Below, piece after piece: positions 55,101 through 63,523 of a stretch of DNA of 64,000 nt; position 1 is the first letter of the stretch, and each line of letters opens with the position of its first letter. Below the pieces are notes generated by a model. That model saw only the letters and a list, made by a program, of their open reading frames with translations. It had not been told where the DNA came from and ran no database searches. Source of the DNA: HK1 sp965215295. Lineage in GTDB: Bacteria; Pseudomonadota; Gammaproteobacteria; HK1. The position numbers were made by a program, and so were the translations under genes. The stretch spans positions 2,232,001 to 2,296,000 of the forward strand of contig OZ244045.1 in assembly GCA_965215295.1 (NCBI GenBank), read 5' to 3'.

Positions 55101-58100
55101 CCGGCGACACCGAGACCGTCACCGTCGTCGCCTCGCTCGACGGATGGTCCAGGGTCGCCGTCACCGTGCTCGTCCCGCCGCCCTCCGTGATCGAGGCCGG
55201 GGTCAGAACCAGCGTCACCGTCGGGGTCGCGTCGTTGTCCCTGATCGTCAGCGTCACGTCATTCGGGGCCGTCACCCCCCGGCTGTTCGTCGCCGTGCCC
55301 GACACCGTCACCGTCTTGTGCGGGGCGTCCACCGTGTTGTTCACGCTCGTGACCGTCACCGTGCCCGTGCTCGTCGTCTGACCCGCCGCAATCGTCAGCT
55401 CCCGGTTCGTGCTCAGCGTGTAGTCGCCCGCCACCGCCGGCGAGTCCGGCGACACCGAGACCGTCACCGTCGTCTCCTCGCTCGACGGATGATCCAGGCG
55501 CGCCGTCACCGTGCTCTGCTGATTGACCTCCGTGATCGAGTTCGAGGACAGCACCAGCGTCACCGTCGGCTCGTCGTCGTCGTCCCTGATCGTCCCCGTC
55601 GCCGTGCCATCCGAAATGGCCGCACCCGAGGCGTTCGACAACCTCACCGTGAAGGTCTCGTCCGGCTCGTCCACGTTGTCGCCCGTCACCGTCACCGACA
55701 CCGTCCTGGTGGAATCCCCGGCGTTGAACGTCAGGCTCCCGTTCCCCGCCGTGTAGTCCGTTCCGGCTCGCGCCGTCCCGTCGGCCGTCGCCCAGTCCAC
55801 CGTCACCGGCGACGCCGCCACCGGGTTCAGCGTCACCGTGAATGCCAGCGTCGTGCCGCCCGAATCGCCCTCGTCCACGCTCGCGTCAGCGACCGACAGG
55901 CCCGGCGGCGCCTCGTCATCGGTGATCGTCAGGGTCACGCTCTGCGGGGCCGTGATCCCTTGGCTGTTCGTCGCCGTGCCCGACACCGTCACCGTCTTGT
56001 TCCCTGCGTGCACGTTGTTGTTCACGGCGGTCATCGTCACGACGCCGGTGCTGTCCGTCTCGCCCGCCGCGATCGTCAAGTCCAGGTTCCCGCTCAGCGT
56101 GTAGTCGCCCGCCACCGCCGGCGACACCGGCGCCGCCGAGACCGTCACCGTCGTCTCCTCGCTCGACGGATGGTCCAGGGTCGCCGTCACCGTACTCGTC
56201 CCGCCAGCCTCCGGGATCGAGGCCGGGGTCAGCACCAGCGTCACCGTCGGCGCCGCGTCGTTGTCCCTGATCGTCAGCGTCACGTTCTGCGGGTCCGTCA
56301 CCCCTTGGCTGTTCGTCGCCGTGCCCGACACCGTCACCGTCTTGTCCGGCGCGTCCACCACGTTGTTCACGCTCGTGACTGTCACCGTGCCCGTGCTCGT
56401 CGTCGCACCCGCCGCGATCGTCAGCACCCGGTTCGAACTCAGCGTGTAGTCGCCCGCCACCGCCGGCGACACCGGCGCCACCGAGACCGTCACCGTCGTC
56501 TCCTCGCTCGACGGATGGTCCAGCGTCGCCGTCACCGTGCTCTGCTGATTACGGGACTCCAAGATCGAGTCCGGGGACAGGACCAGCGTCACCGTCGGCG
56601 CGTCGTCGTCGTCCCTGATCGTCCCGGTCGCCTCGGCGTCCGCGATCGTCGCGCCCGAAGCGTTCGACAACCTCACCGTGAACGTCTCGTTCGGCTCGTC
56701 CACATCGTCGCCCGTCACCGTCACCGACACCGTCTTGCGGTCCTCTCCGACGCCGAACGTCAGCCTCCCGCTCCCCGCCGTGTAGTCCGTCCCGGCTCGC
56801 GCCGTCCCGTCCGCCGTCGCCCAGTCCACCGTCACCGGCGACACCGCCGCCGGGTTCAGCATCACCGTGAACGTCATCGTCGTGCTGCCCGAATCGCCCT
56901 CGGCCACGCTCGCGTCAGCGACCGACAGGCCCGGTACGTCGTCTTCCCTGATCGTCAGCGTCACGTCATCCGGGGCCGTGACACCGTGGCTGTTCGTCGC
57001 CGTGGCCGACACCGTCACTTCCTTGTCAGCCGCCACCACGTCGTTGTCCACGGCCGTGATCGTCACCGTGCCCGCGCTCGTCGTCGCACCCGCCGCAATC
57101 GTCAAATCCAGGTTCCCGCTCAGCGTGTAGTCGCCCGCTACCGCCGGCGACACCGGCGACACCGACACCGTCACCGTCGTCGCCTCGCTCGACGGATGGT
57201 TCAGGGTCGCCGTCACCGTGCTCGTCCCGCCAGCCTCCGTGATCGAGGCCGGGGTCAGCACCAGCGTCACCGTCGGCGTCGCGTCGTTGTCCCTGATCGT
57301 CAGCGTCACGTCATCCGGGGCCGTCACCCCCTGCGTGTTCGTCGCCGTGCCCGACACCGTCACCGTCTTGTGCGGTGCGTCCACCACGTTGTTCACGCTC
57401 GTGACCGTCACCGTGCCCGTGCTCGTCGTCGCGCCCGCCGCAATCGTCAACACCCGGTTCGAACTCAGCGTGTAGTCGCCCGCCACCGCCGGCGAGTCCG
57501 GCGCCACCGACACCGTCACCGTCGTCGCCTCGCTCGACGGGTGGTCCAGGGTCGCCGTCACCGTGCTCTCCTGATTGACCTCCGTGATCGAGTTCGAGGA
57601 CAGGACCAGCGTCACCGTCGGCTCAGCGTCGTCGTCCGTGATGGTCCCGGTCGCCGTGCCATCTGAAATGTCCGCGCCCGACGGGTTCGACAGCGTCACC
57701 GTGAAGGTCTCGTTCGGCTCGTCCACGTTGTCGCCCGCTACCGACACCGACACCGTCTTGCTGGAATCCCCGGCGTTGAACGTCAGGGTTCCGTTCCCCG
57801 CCGTGTAGTCCGTCCCGGCGGTCGCGGTCCCGTCGGCCGTCGCCCAGTTCACGGTCACCTGCCCCGATGTCGTCGGGTTCAGCGTCACCGTGAACGTCAT
57901 CGTCGTGGTGCCCGAATCGCCCTCGGTCACGCTCGCGTCAGCCACCGACAGGCCCGGCGGCGCCTCGTCGTCGGTGATCGTCAGGGTCACGCTCTGCGGG
58001 GCCGTCACCCCCTGGCTGTTCGTCGCCGTGCCCGACACCGTCGCCGTCTTGTTCCCTTCGTGCACGTTGTTGTTCACGGCGGTCATCGTCACGACACCGG

Positions 58101-61100
58101 TGCTGTCCGTCTCGCCCGCCGCAATCGTCAAGTCCAGGTTTCCGCTCAGCGTGTAGTCGCCCGCCACCGCCGGCGACACCGGAGACACTGACACCGTCAC
58201 CGTCGTCGCCTCGCTCGACGGATGGTCCAGGGTCGCCGTCACCGTGCTGACTCCGCCGGCCTCCGTGATCGAGTTCTGGTCCAGGTTCAGTGTCACCGTC
58301 GGCGTATCGTCGTCGTCCGTGATGGTCCCGGTCGCCGTGCCATCCGAAATGGTCGCGCCCGACGCGCTCGACAGCCTCACCGTGAAGGTCTCGTTCGGCT
58401 CGTCCACGTTGTCGCCCACTACCGACACCGACACCGTCTTGCTGGAATCCCCGGCGTTGAACGTCAGGGTTCCGCTCCCCGCCGTGTAGTCCGCCCCGGC
58501 GGTCGCGGTCGCGCCGCCCTGGGTCGTCCAGTTCACGGTCACCGCTTCCGTCGCCGCCTGACTCAGGGTCACCGTGAACGTCATCGTCACGCTGCCCGAA
58601 TCGCCCTCGTCCACGCTCGCGTCGTCGATCGACAGCATCGGCAACGTGACCGTGTCCGTCTCTGCGCTCTCGACGGCCTCCGGGGTCCCGTCGTCGTCGG
58701 TGAAGCTCGCCTCCACCTTCAGCGTCGCACCCACATCCGCGGCGACCACCGTGTAGGTCGCCGAGGTCGCCCCGGCGATCCGCGTATCCGTTCCGCCCGA
58801 CACCCGGATCCACTGCCAGGTGATTGGGTTCGTCAGGCCGTCCGGGTCGTCCAGATTCGACCGGGCCGCCGTCAGCGTCTCGCCGACCACGGGCGTCGTG
58901 TCGTCGATCGTCGGCTTGCCCGTCGGCGCCGCGTTGTCGTCGTCCTCGACCGTGACCGTTGCCGTGGCGGTCCCCAGGTCCCAGGCCGCATCCGCCGTCA
59001 GCGTCAGGGTCACCACGCTGTCCGCTTCGTGAGCGTTGTCCTCCACCGTCGGCACGGTCACCGTCTGCTCGGTGTCGCCGTCCGCGAAATCGACGGTCTG
59101 CGCGCCCTCCTCGCCCGACGCCACCATGGCGCCGCTCTCCGATACGCGGTAGTTCACCGTCAGCGCACCCGTCGTCACCACCGTGCGCGTCACCGTGAAC
59201 TGCGCGTCCTCGCCTTCCGCCACCGTGCTCGCCACCCGCGCCACCGACATCCGCGGAAGCGGCGGCACCTCGACGGTCGCCGTCTCTGCGCTCTCGACGG
59301 TCTCTTCGGTCCCGTCGTCGTCGGTGAAACTCGCCTCCACCTTCAGCTTCGCCCCCACGTCACCGGCGACCACCGTGTAGGTCTCCGAGGTCGCGCCGGG
59401 GATCGGCGTGTCCGTACTGCCCGACACCCGGATCCACTGCCAGTCGAAGGTCGCGCTCGTCAGCCCGTCCTGGTCGTCGATGCCCGACTCGTCCGCCGTC
59501 AGCGTCTGGCCGACCACGGGCGTGGTGTCGTCGATCGTCGGCTTGCCCTTGGGCGCCACGTTGTCGTTGTCCCGAATCGTCGCCGTCGCCGCGCCGGGGG
59601 TTCCCACCGTGTAGCCATTGCCCGGCTGCACCGTCACCGTCAGCGAGCCGTGCGCCTCGTGCGCGCCGTCGTTAACCGTGATCAGCAGAAGCTGCGTCGT
59701 GGAGCGGTTCGCCGGGAAGGTCGCTGTGCTCGTGTGCGGCGTGATGCCGAATTCACCGGTGGCGGTGACCCTGACGCCCACGTCCAGCTTCCGCGCCCTG
59801 TCGCCCGTGCGCGTAAACGTGAACGTGACCCTCCCGCCCTCCGTCACGTCGCCGGACGAGGCCACCGTGACCGTCGGCAGCGGTGGCGCCACCGTCGCCG
59901 TCTCCTCGCTCTGCACGGCCTCGTCGGTGCCGCCGTCGTCGGTGAAGGACGCCTCCACCTTCAGCGTCGCGCCCTCGTCCGCGGCGACCACCGTGTAGGT
60001 CTTCGAGGTCGCCCCGCTGATCCGCGTATCCGTTCCGCCCGACACCCGGATCCACTGCCAGTCGAAGGCCGGACTCGCCGGCCCGTTCGGGTCGGAGACT
60101 GTCGATGCGTCCGCCGTCAGCGTATCGCCCACCCTGGGTGTCGTGTCGTCGATCGTCACCTCGCCCGTCGGGGGCTTGTTGCCGTCATCGTCCTCGACCG
60201 TCACCTCCGCCGTGGCCGTCCCCAGGTTGTAGGCCGCATCCGCCGTCAGCGTCACGGTCACCGTGCTGGCCACCTCGCGGTCGCTGTCGTCCACCGTCGG
60301 CACGGTCACCGTCTTTTCGGTCTCGCCGTCGCCGAAGGTAATGCTCTTCGCGCCCTCGTTGCCCGACGCCACCATGGCGCCGCTCTCCGACACGCTGTAG
60401 TTGACCGTCAGCGTGCCCGCCGTCTCCACCGCGCGCGTCACCGTGAACCGCGCCCCCGCGCCCTCCTCCACCGAGGGCGCCGCCGCCGCCACCGACACCG
60501 TCGGAAGCACCGGGGCTTCGGTTCCCCTGAGCCGGATCTTGAGCGCCCTATCCGGACTCCCGCTCGGGTTCCAGCGTGACCTCCTCGTTGCCAAGTGCTT
60601 CTGGTCTATTTGCCAACCCGCATCCGATTCGCTGTCAAGGCCGCCGGAGAGTGCCGCTGTCGACCAGTTCGGACCGCTCGCGTTCGAATGCTGCAACACG
60701 ATCCAGTACGAGGTTCCGGGCTCGAGGTGGACGGGCGAGGAAGGCGTGAATGTCCTGGAACCCAGGCCGGGGGTGTCCCGCGTCATCGTGGCAAGGATGG
60801 CATTGGGATCGGCGGGATTCCCCGAAGTGCCGCCCCTGACCTCCACCGTGGTCGTTCCGCTCTGCGGGGGGGGAGCGTCGTCAACGTGCAGAATCACCTC
60901 GGAGATGTCGTAGCCGCCGGATGCGGATCCCGTGCGAAACTCCTGGGCGAACCTCCAGCGGCCGTCAGGCTTTATAGAAGAGCCGAACGTAGGCTTGTCC
61001 AGGTTGCTGACGAGGATCGGATCCGTCTGGGCCGCGAGAGGGGGGGCAAGACCGACAAGCGCCAGCAGGAGGCAGGCCGTCCGGACCGCCGGCGCCAGGC

Positions 61101-61221
61101 GACCGGAGGGAGGGGGTCCGTCCGTCGCGCCGCGACGGTTCCGCCGCTTTCGGGAAAACGTTCCCGGCATCCGCGCGAACGGAACGGGCAACACTCGGGG
61201 GCCGGCGTGGGGGACATGCAT
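52177..61221 (-). CDS. Giant autotransporter-like surface protein with Ig-like and Calx-beta modules
   Basis: 3,014 residues if started at the ATG at 61221 (AAGGA 9 bases upstream). A long N-region leads to a hydrophobic core RTACLLLALVGLAPPLAA (47-64) and likely cleavage near 65. Next is a domain of about 160 residues with LEPGTSYWIVLQ, then Calx-beta-like units (SVEEGAGARFTVTR) alternating with three Ig-like units (VDWQWIRVSG type, FDWQWIRVSGGTDTRI). From about 860 to 2340 lies an array of 13 modules. Three more Calx-like domains follow, then a 290-residue beta-barrel (SLLRRHVQRFSQLTSDVALG to the end RYEARF); the terminal Phe suits recognition by the BAM complex. This is type V secretion architecture, so the repeats should face outward. 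Calx-beta modules bind Ca2+ in other proteins. A role in adhesion is inference. It is flanked by mobile-element debris. Confidence 0.88.
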   Translation of the reverse strand: MHVPHAGPRVLPVPFARMPGTFSRKRRNRRGATDGPPPSGRLAPAVRTACLLLALVGLAPPLAAQTDPILVSNLDKPTFGSSIKPDGRWRFAQEFRTGSASGGYDISEVILHVDDAPPPQSGTTTVEVRGGTSGNPADPNAILATMTRDTPGLGSRTFTPSSPVHLEPGTSYWIVLQHSNASGPNWSTAALSGGLDSESDAGWQIDQKHLATRRSRWNPSGSPDRALKIRLRGTEAPVLPTVSVAAAAPSVEEGAGARFTVTRAVETAGTLTVNYSVSESGAMVASGNEGAKSITFGDGETEKTVTVPTVDDSDREVASTVTVTLTADAAYNLGTATAEVTVEDDDGNKPPTGEVTIDDTTPRVGDTLTADASTVSDPNGPASPAFDWQWIRVSGGTDTRISGATSKTYTVVAADEGATLKVEASFTDDGGTDEAVQSEETATVAPPLPTVTVASSGDVTEGGRVTFTFTRTGDRARKLDVGVRVTATGEFGITPHTSTATFPANRSTTQLLLITVNDGAHEAHGSLTVTVQPGNGYTVGTPGAATATIRDNDNVAPKGKPTIDDTTPVVGQTLTADESGIDDQDGLTSATFDWQWIRVSGSTDTPIPGATSETYTVVAGDVGAKLKVEASFTDDDGTEETVESAETATVEVPPLPRMSVARVASTVAEGEDAQFTVTRTVVTTGALTVNYRVSESGAMVASGEEGAQTVDFADGDTEQTVTVPTVEDNAHEADSVVTLTLTADAAWDLGTATATVTVEDDDNAAPTGKPTIDDTTPVVGETLTAARSNLDDPDGLTNPITWQWIRVSGGTDTRIAGATSATYTVVAADVGATLKVEASFTDDDGTPEAVESAETDTVTLPMLSIDDASVDEGDSGSVTMTFTVTLSQAATEAVTVNWTTQGGATATAGADYTAGSGTLTFNAGDSSKTVSVSVVGDNVDEPNETFTVRLSSASGATISDGTATGTITDDDDTPTVTLNLDQNSITEAGGVSTVTATLDHPSSEATTVTVSVSPVSPAVAGDYTLSGNLDLTIAAGETDSTGVVTMTAVNNNVHEGNKTATVSGTATNSQGVTAPQSVTLTITDDEAPPGLSVADASVTEGDSGTTTMTFTVTLNPTTSGQVTVNWATADGTATAGTDYTAGNGTLTFNAGDSSKTVSVSVAGDNVDEPNETFTVTLSNPSGADISDGTATGTITDDDAEPTVTLVLSSNSITEVNQESTVTATLDHPSSEATTVTVSVAPDSPAVAGDYTLSSNRVLTIAAGATTSTGTVTVTSVNNVVDAPHKTVTVSGTATNTQGVTAPDDVTLTIRDNDATPTVTLVLTPASITEAGGTSTVTATLNHPSSEATTVTVSVSPVSPAVAGDYTLSGNLDLTIAAGATTSAGTVTITAVDNDVVAADKEVTVSATATNSHGVTAPDDVTLTIREDDVPGLSVADASVAEGDSGSTTMTFTVMLNPAAVSPVTVDWATADGTARAGTDYTAGSGRLTFGVGEDRKTVSVTVTGDDVDEPNETFTVRLSNASGATIADAEATGTIRDDDDAPTVTLVLSPDSILESRNQQSTVTATLDHPSSEETTVTVSVAPVSPAVAGDYTLSSNRVLTIAAGATTSTGTVTVTSVNNVVDAPDKTVTVSGTATNSQGVTDPQNVTLTIRDNDAAPTVTLVLTPASIPEAGGTSTVTATLDHPSSEETTVTVSAAPVSPAVAGDYTLSGNLDLTIAAGETDSTGVVTMTAVNNNVHAGNKTVTVSGTATNSQGITAPQSVTLTITDDEAPPGLSVADASVDEGDSGGTTLAFTVTLNPVAASPVTVDWATADGTARAGTDYTAGNGSLTFNAGDSTRTVSVTVTGDNVDEPDETFTVRLSNASGAAISDGTATGTIRDDDDEPTVTLVLSSNSITEVNQQSTVTARLDHPSSEETTVTVSVSPDSPAVAGDYTLSTNRELTIAAGQTTSTGTVTVTSVNNTVDAPHKTVTVSGTATNSRGVTAPNDVTLTIRDNDATPTVTLVLTPASITEGGGTSTVTATLDHPSSEATTVTVSVSPVTPAVMADYMLSSNRVLTIAADSTTSTGTVTITAVDNDVVALAKTVTVSGTATNSQGVTNPDDVSLAITDDDVPGLSVADASVDEGDSGSTTLAFTVMLNPAAVSPVTVDWATADGTARAGTDYTAGNGRLTFNAGEDRKTVSVTVTGDDVDEPNETFTVTLSSASGAAISDGTATGTITDDDGTPTVTLVLSPDSIDENGGTSTVTARLDHSSSEATTVTVSVAPVSPAVAGDYTLSSNRVLTIAAGATTSTGTVTVTGVDNAVDAPHKTVTVSGTATNAQGVTDPGDVTLTITDDEAAMVTVAAETETVPEGDDAVFILTRTGVLSDELAVTFEVTGGDTVLTNELPPTGVSPPTSVTFRANEDTVRVTLATLNDDTDEPDAMLTLTLDDGGAYDPGTPPSRAVVTVRDDEDPPTAKISSADDGSTKQEGAPFTFMVELSRRSAVPVTVQYTLTRTALTGDDDDAGGSATDMTTSLALGAVEGDVTFEPGEEEKEVSLETEDNRYSPNDETIEITLREGAGYDLDTSSPRTVMVTVENDDEAPMVFIDVDESVTDVTEGDPLVFAVKLTHPSAVEITVGYTVKVTAEAENNYEGPFDGTVTFDPDALAPDNTEQKISLETVNDRIVEQGGMVEFMLLSPVPREVTLDMPSRVAGTIQDDAGEVSVLAEGRRVGAASLLRRHVQRFSQLTSDVALGRLDGDPKASTVDVDVGDGGVTANGEVAMALPSGWDGWASVRYSKLNGSADGSVWDVYAGADRLGADGRTAYGALLGYEPGRVTAEGVRLEAEHVQLGLYGAHRLSETLTVDGAVGWGRGKGDLSLVEGAPVTASYRSERIAVRGDLTGDFGWGGEGLRVEPQIGLLYAEEGLDAFTDSVGGEGPEERLWLARLGLGPKVTWNLGEGGTMHGKLRVNLDAHNLESDEGRTEEISASLEVGHRWQFDKGSSLDLSVDFDGLGSDWFSSGTVGLRYEARF
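54212..58640 (-). repeat. Tandem module array with a 1.02-kb period inside the giant gene
   Basis: Two module types of about 100-115 residues alternate. Type A begins LSVADASVxEGDSG and ends DGTATGTITDDD; type B begins PTVTLVLxPxSI and ends VTLTIxDND. The order is A-B, then three times A-B-B, then A-B: 5 A and 8 B. The same point of the A module recurs at 57947, 56924, 55895 and 54872, giving periods of 1023, 1029 and 1023 bp, all multiples of three. Long stretches are near-identical at DNA level, so unit number may vary by recombination and may be misassembled. Confidence 0.9.
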
Positions 61222-61539
61222 CTCGGGCGTTCCTTCTGCGGGGGAGCTTTCCGCCCGGACTCCGGCCGCGTTGCCGGGGACCGCGGCCATGCGGCGCAAT
61301 CCCGTCCACCAGCGCCGGAGGGCCGCCAAGGCGGGAATCGTTGTCCCGCGGTTCGACGGACCCGACCCGCGCGTCTTGCCGATGCCGGCCCCCTTCACCC
61401 CGATGTCCGCCCCCGTCATCCCGAATCCCCCGGCTTGCCCGGGGCATTGCTCAGGGACAGGCGACGCTCTCCCGGACTCGGCCGGGGAGAACGACGGGGG
61501 AGCCCGTCGACCGGGGTCGGGGGGGCTAGTGGCTGGTGA

Positions 61540-61573
<34 letters not shown>

Positions 61574-62049
61574 AGCGATCAGAGTCGGGGAGAGGGAGCA
61601 GCCGGCGGAGTCGGCCGCGCCGCCTGTCATGGCAGCGAGCGTCACACCATGGCAACGAGTGAGCTCGTTCACGGCAGCCCGCCGGTGTCCGGCGCCCCGG
61701 CCGGGGCGTGTCGGCGCCGCTCGAAGACGGCCCGCCCTCCGCGATGCCCGCTCCGAACGCAGCGGTGAGCGAGGGCCCCGGACTTCTCGCGAGCCCGTGC
61801 CGGCGCCGCGCCGGCGGCCACCGCCCGCGCGCCCGCGTCGCGATGGCGTGGATTTCGAAGGGAGTCGAGCCGGTGTGGCCATGGCGGCTTCCTCTCGGGT
61901 GTCACCTCTCGGGGGCCAAGCCCCGCTCCGTGCCGGGGCTCGCGGAACACGAACCGGGTTGCGGTGCGGGCCGCAGGTCGATGCTTCCCGTACCGGCGCT
62001 GAATGGTACAAAATTTTGACGGCGCGCAGATAGCCATGTACCGCCTCAC

Positions 62050-62181
62050 CAGCAATTCCCATTTTGCTCGTCGGGTCCCGCGGCAGGACCGGCAGGACCG
62101 TCGATCCGCCCCGGATCGAGTCGCAAGGAGAAGACGGCTTGCGGCTCAGGGTGAAGTCAGGCGCCAAAATGAGAACTGCTG
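62050..62181. mobile_element. Miniature inverted-repeat element, copy 2
   Basis: 132 bp, nearly identical to the element at 29392-29545. The ends are CAGCAATTCCCATTTTG (62050-62066) and the complement of CAGCAGTTCTCATTTTG (62165-62181). The shorter length comes from a single copy of the internal 11-bp unit where the other has three (22 bp difference). No matching target duplication is visible, so it may have moved by recombination or be older. It lies between the poly-G tract and pyrB. Confidence 0.85.
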
Positions 62182-62241
62182 GGCCCGAAGCTCCCGGTCA
62201 CGCCGGCGGATCGAGAGCATCGGTCCTCGGCCGCCGGAAGA

Positions 62242-62304
62242 CAAACGACGGTGTCGGGGAGGCGAACGACGGCGACGGAGGGGCGAACGACGGCGCCGGG
62301 GGGC
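62242..62304. repeat. Three tandem 21-bp units just beyond pyrB
   Basis: Units at 62242-62262, 62263-62283 and 62284-62304 share the core CGAACGACGGCG (first copy CAAACGACGGTG). They begin 12 bases past the pyrB stop on its downstream side. No function is evident. Confidence 0.65.
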
Positions 62305-62316
62305 GGTGCGGCGCCC

Positions 62317-63306
62317 TCAGTCGGGCAGCTCGCCCTCCACCCCGAAGATCTTCACCAGGAGCGCGACGCGCATCCACATGCCGTTGCGCTCCTGGCGCCA
62401 GTACATCGCCCGCGGGTCGCCGTCCACGTCGGGATCGAGCTCGGGACCGCGCGGAAGAGGGTGCATGATGACCGCGTCGGGCCTGAGGGACGGAAGCTGC
62501 TCCGGCCCGACCCGGAACCGGGCGTGCTCGAAGCCCTTCGACTCCTCGCCGACATCGTGCTCGGTCTGGAGGCGCGTGACGTAGATCGCATCCAGATCCC
62601 CGATCACGGAGTTCAGATCGTCGGTCTCGTCGAAGGGGATCTCCCGCTCGCTCAGGTGCTCCTTGAGGTCGCCGCCCATCGCGAACGCCTCCGGCGCGAT
62701 GAACACCAGCCGGACGTCGCGGTAGTTCTTCATGAGATACGCGAGGGAACGCGCCGTACGGCCGCGGCGGAGGTCGCCCATCAGGCCGATCGTCTTGCCG
62801 TCGATTCCCCCCCGGTCCTCGAAGCTGCGCTCGAGGGTGTAGATGTCGAGCAGCGCCTGGGTCGGGTGCTGGTCCTTGCCGCTACCGGCGTTGATGATTG
62901 GAACCGGCCGCTCGATGCGGTCCATCAGCGCCGCGGACTGCGCCGCCATCCCCGCCCGGTGGGTGCGCATGATGATCACGTCCACGTACGAGCTGAAGGT
63001 GCGGATACTGTCCTCGAAGCTCTCGCCCTTGACTTCCGACGAGATCGACGGGTCGCGGATCTCGCTCGTGCGTACCCCGAGCAGGTGGCAGGCGTTGTCG
63101 AACGAGAGGAACGTCCGCGTGGACGGCTGGGTGAAGTAGAGCATCGCCCGCTTGTGGGGGAGCAGCGTCTGCAGCGAGCGGGCGCCGAGCCTCGACTTCG
63201 CGTGCTGCCGCAGCCGGGTGGCGAGGGCGCAGAGGTCGTCGAGCAGGGCACGGTCGAACTGGCGGGGATCGAGGACGTGGAAGAGTCGATCGTTGCGCTG
63301 GCTCAA
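62317..63306 (-). CDS. pyrB: Aspartate carbamoyltransferase catalytic chain
   Basis: About 329 residues. It joins carbamoyl phosphate to aspartate in pyrimidine synthesis. The carbamoyl-phosphate site is QPSTRTFLSFDNA; HPTQALLDIYTLE, TRLQTEHDVGEESKG and MHPLPRGPELDPDVD are further family motifs. It is slightly longer than E. coli PyrB (311). The start is uncertain: I use a TTG at 63306 with GGAG about 10 bases upstream; an in-frame ATG at 63366 is the alternative. No pyrI regulatory gene follows. It diverges from the PyrK-like gene across about 217 bases. Confidence 0.92.
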   Translation of the reverse strand: MSQRNDRLFHVLDPRQFDRALLDDLCALATRLRQHAKSRLGARSLQTLLPHKRAMLYFTQPSTRTFLSFDNACHLLGVRTSEIRDPSISSEVKGESFEDSIRTFSSYVDVIIMRTHRAGMAAQSAALMDRIERPVPIINAGSGKDQHPTQALLDIYTLERSFEDRGGIDGKTIGLMGDLRRGRTARSLAYLMKNYRDVRLVFIAPEAFAMGGDLKEHLSEREIPFDETDDLNSVIGDLDAIYVTRLQTEHDVGEESKGFEHARFRVGPEQLPSLRPDAVIMHPLPRGPELDPDVDGDPRAMYWRQERNGMWMRVALLVKIFGVEGELPD

Positions 63307-63523
63307 TCCGCGTGCTCCGGCTCCTGGGGTGGCGCCCTTGTACCAGACCGCCCACCAAGGCGCCATTCGCCGGGCGGAGGCGACGGCCGGAAGCGGCGGC
63401 CGGAGCCGGCGGACGACCTCGCCCGGGCCGCGGGCCGGTCCGATGCGCCCATGCCGCTGTAGTACACTCGCCGCCCGCTTGCGCGGACGACCCGCGTCCG
63501 GGAACGGCTGGAAACGAGCTCAA

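Noticed and set aside
54295..57666. A 1,123-codon open frame on the plus strand opposite the giant gene
   Set aside because: It is the antisense of the repeat array. Regular codon use with few TTA/CTA/TCA codons on the real strand leaves this frame free of stops. Its product is Arg/His-rich low complexity with no domain.
54212..58640. Regular repeats considered as a CRISPR array
   Set aside because: The period is about 1 kb with protein-coding continuity in multiples of three; there are no short direct repeats with unique spacers and no cas genes.
58222..60579. A 785-codon open frame on the plus strand opposite the N-terminal half of the giant gene
   Set aside because: Same cause as above: antisense to Ig-like and Calx-beta modules, with Arg/His/Gly-rich product and no homology.
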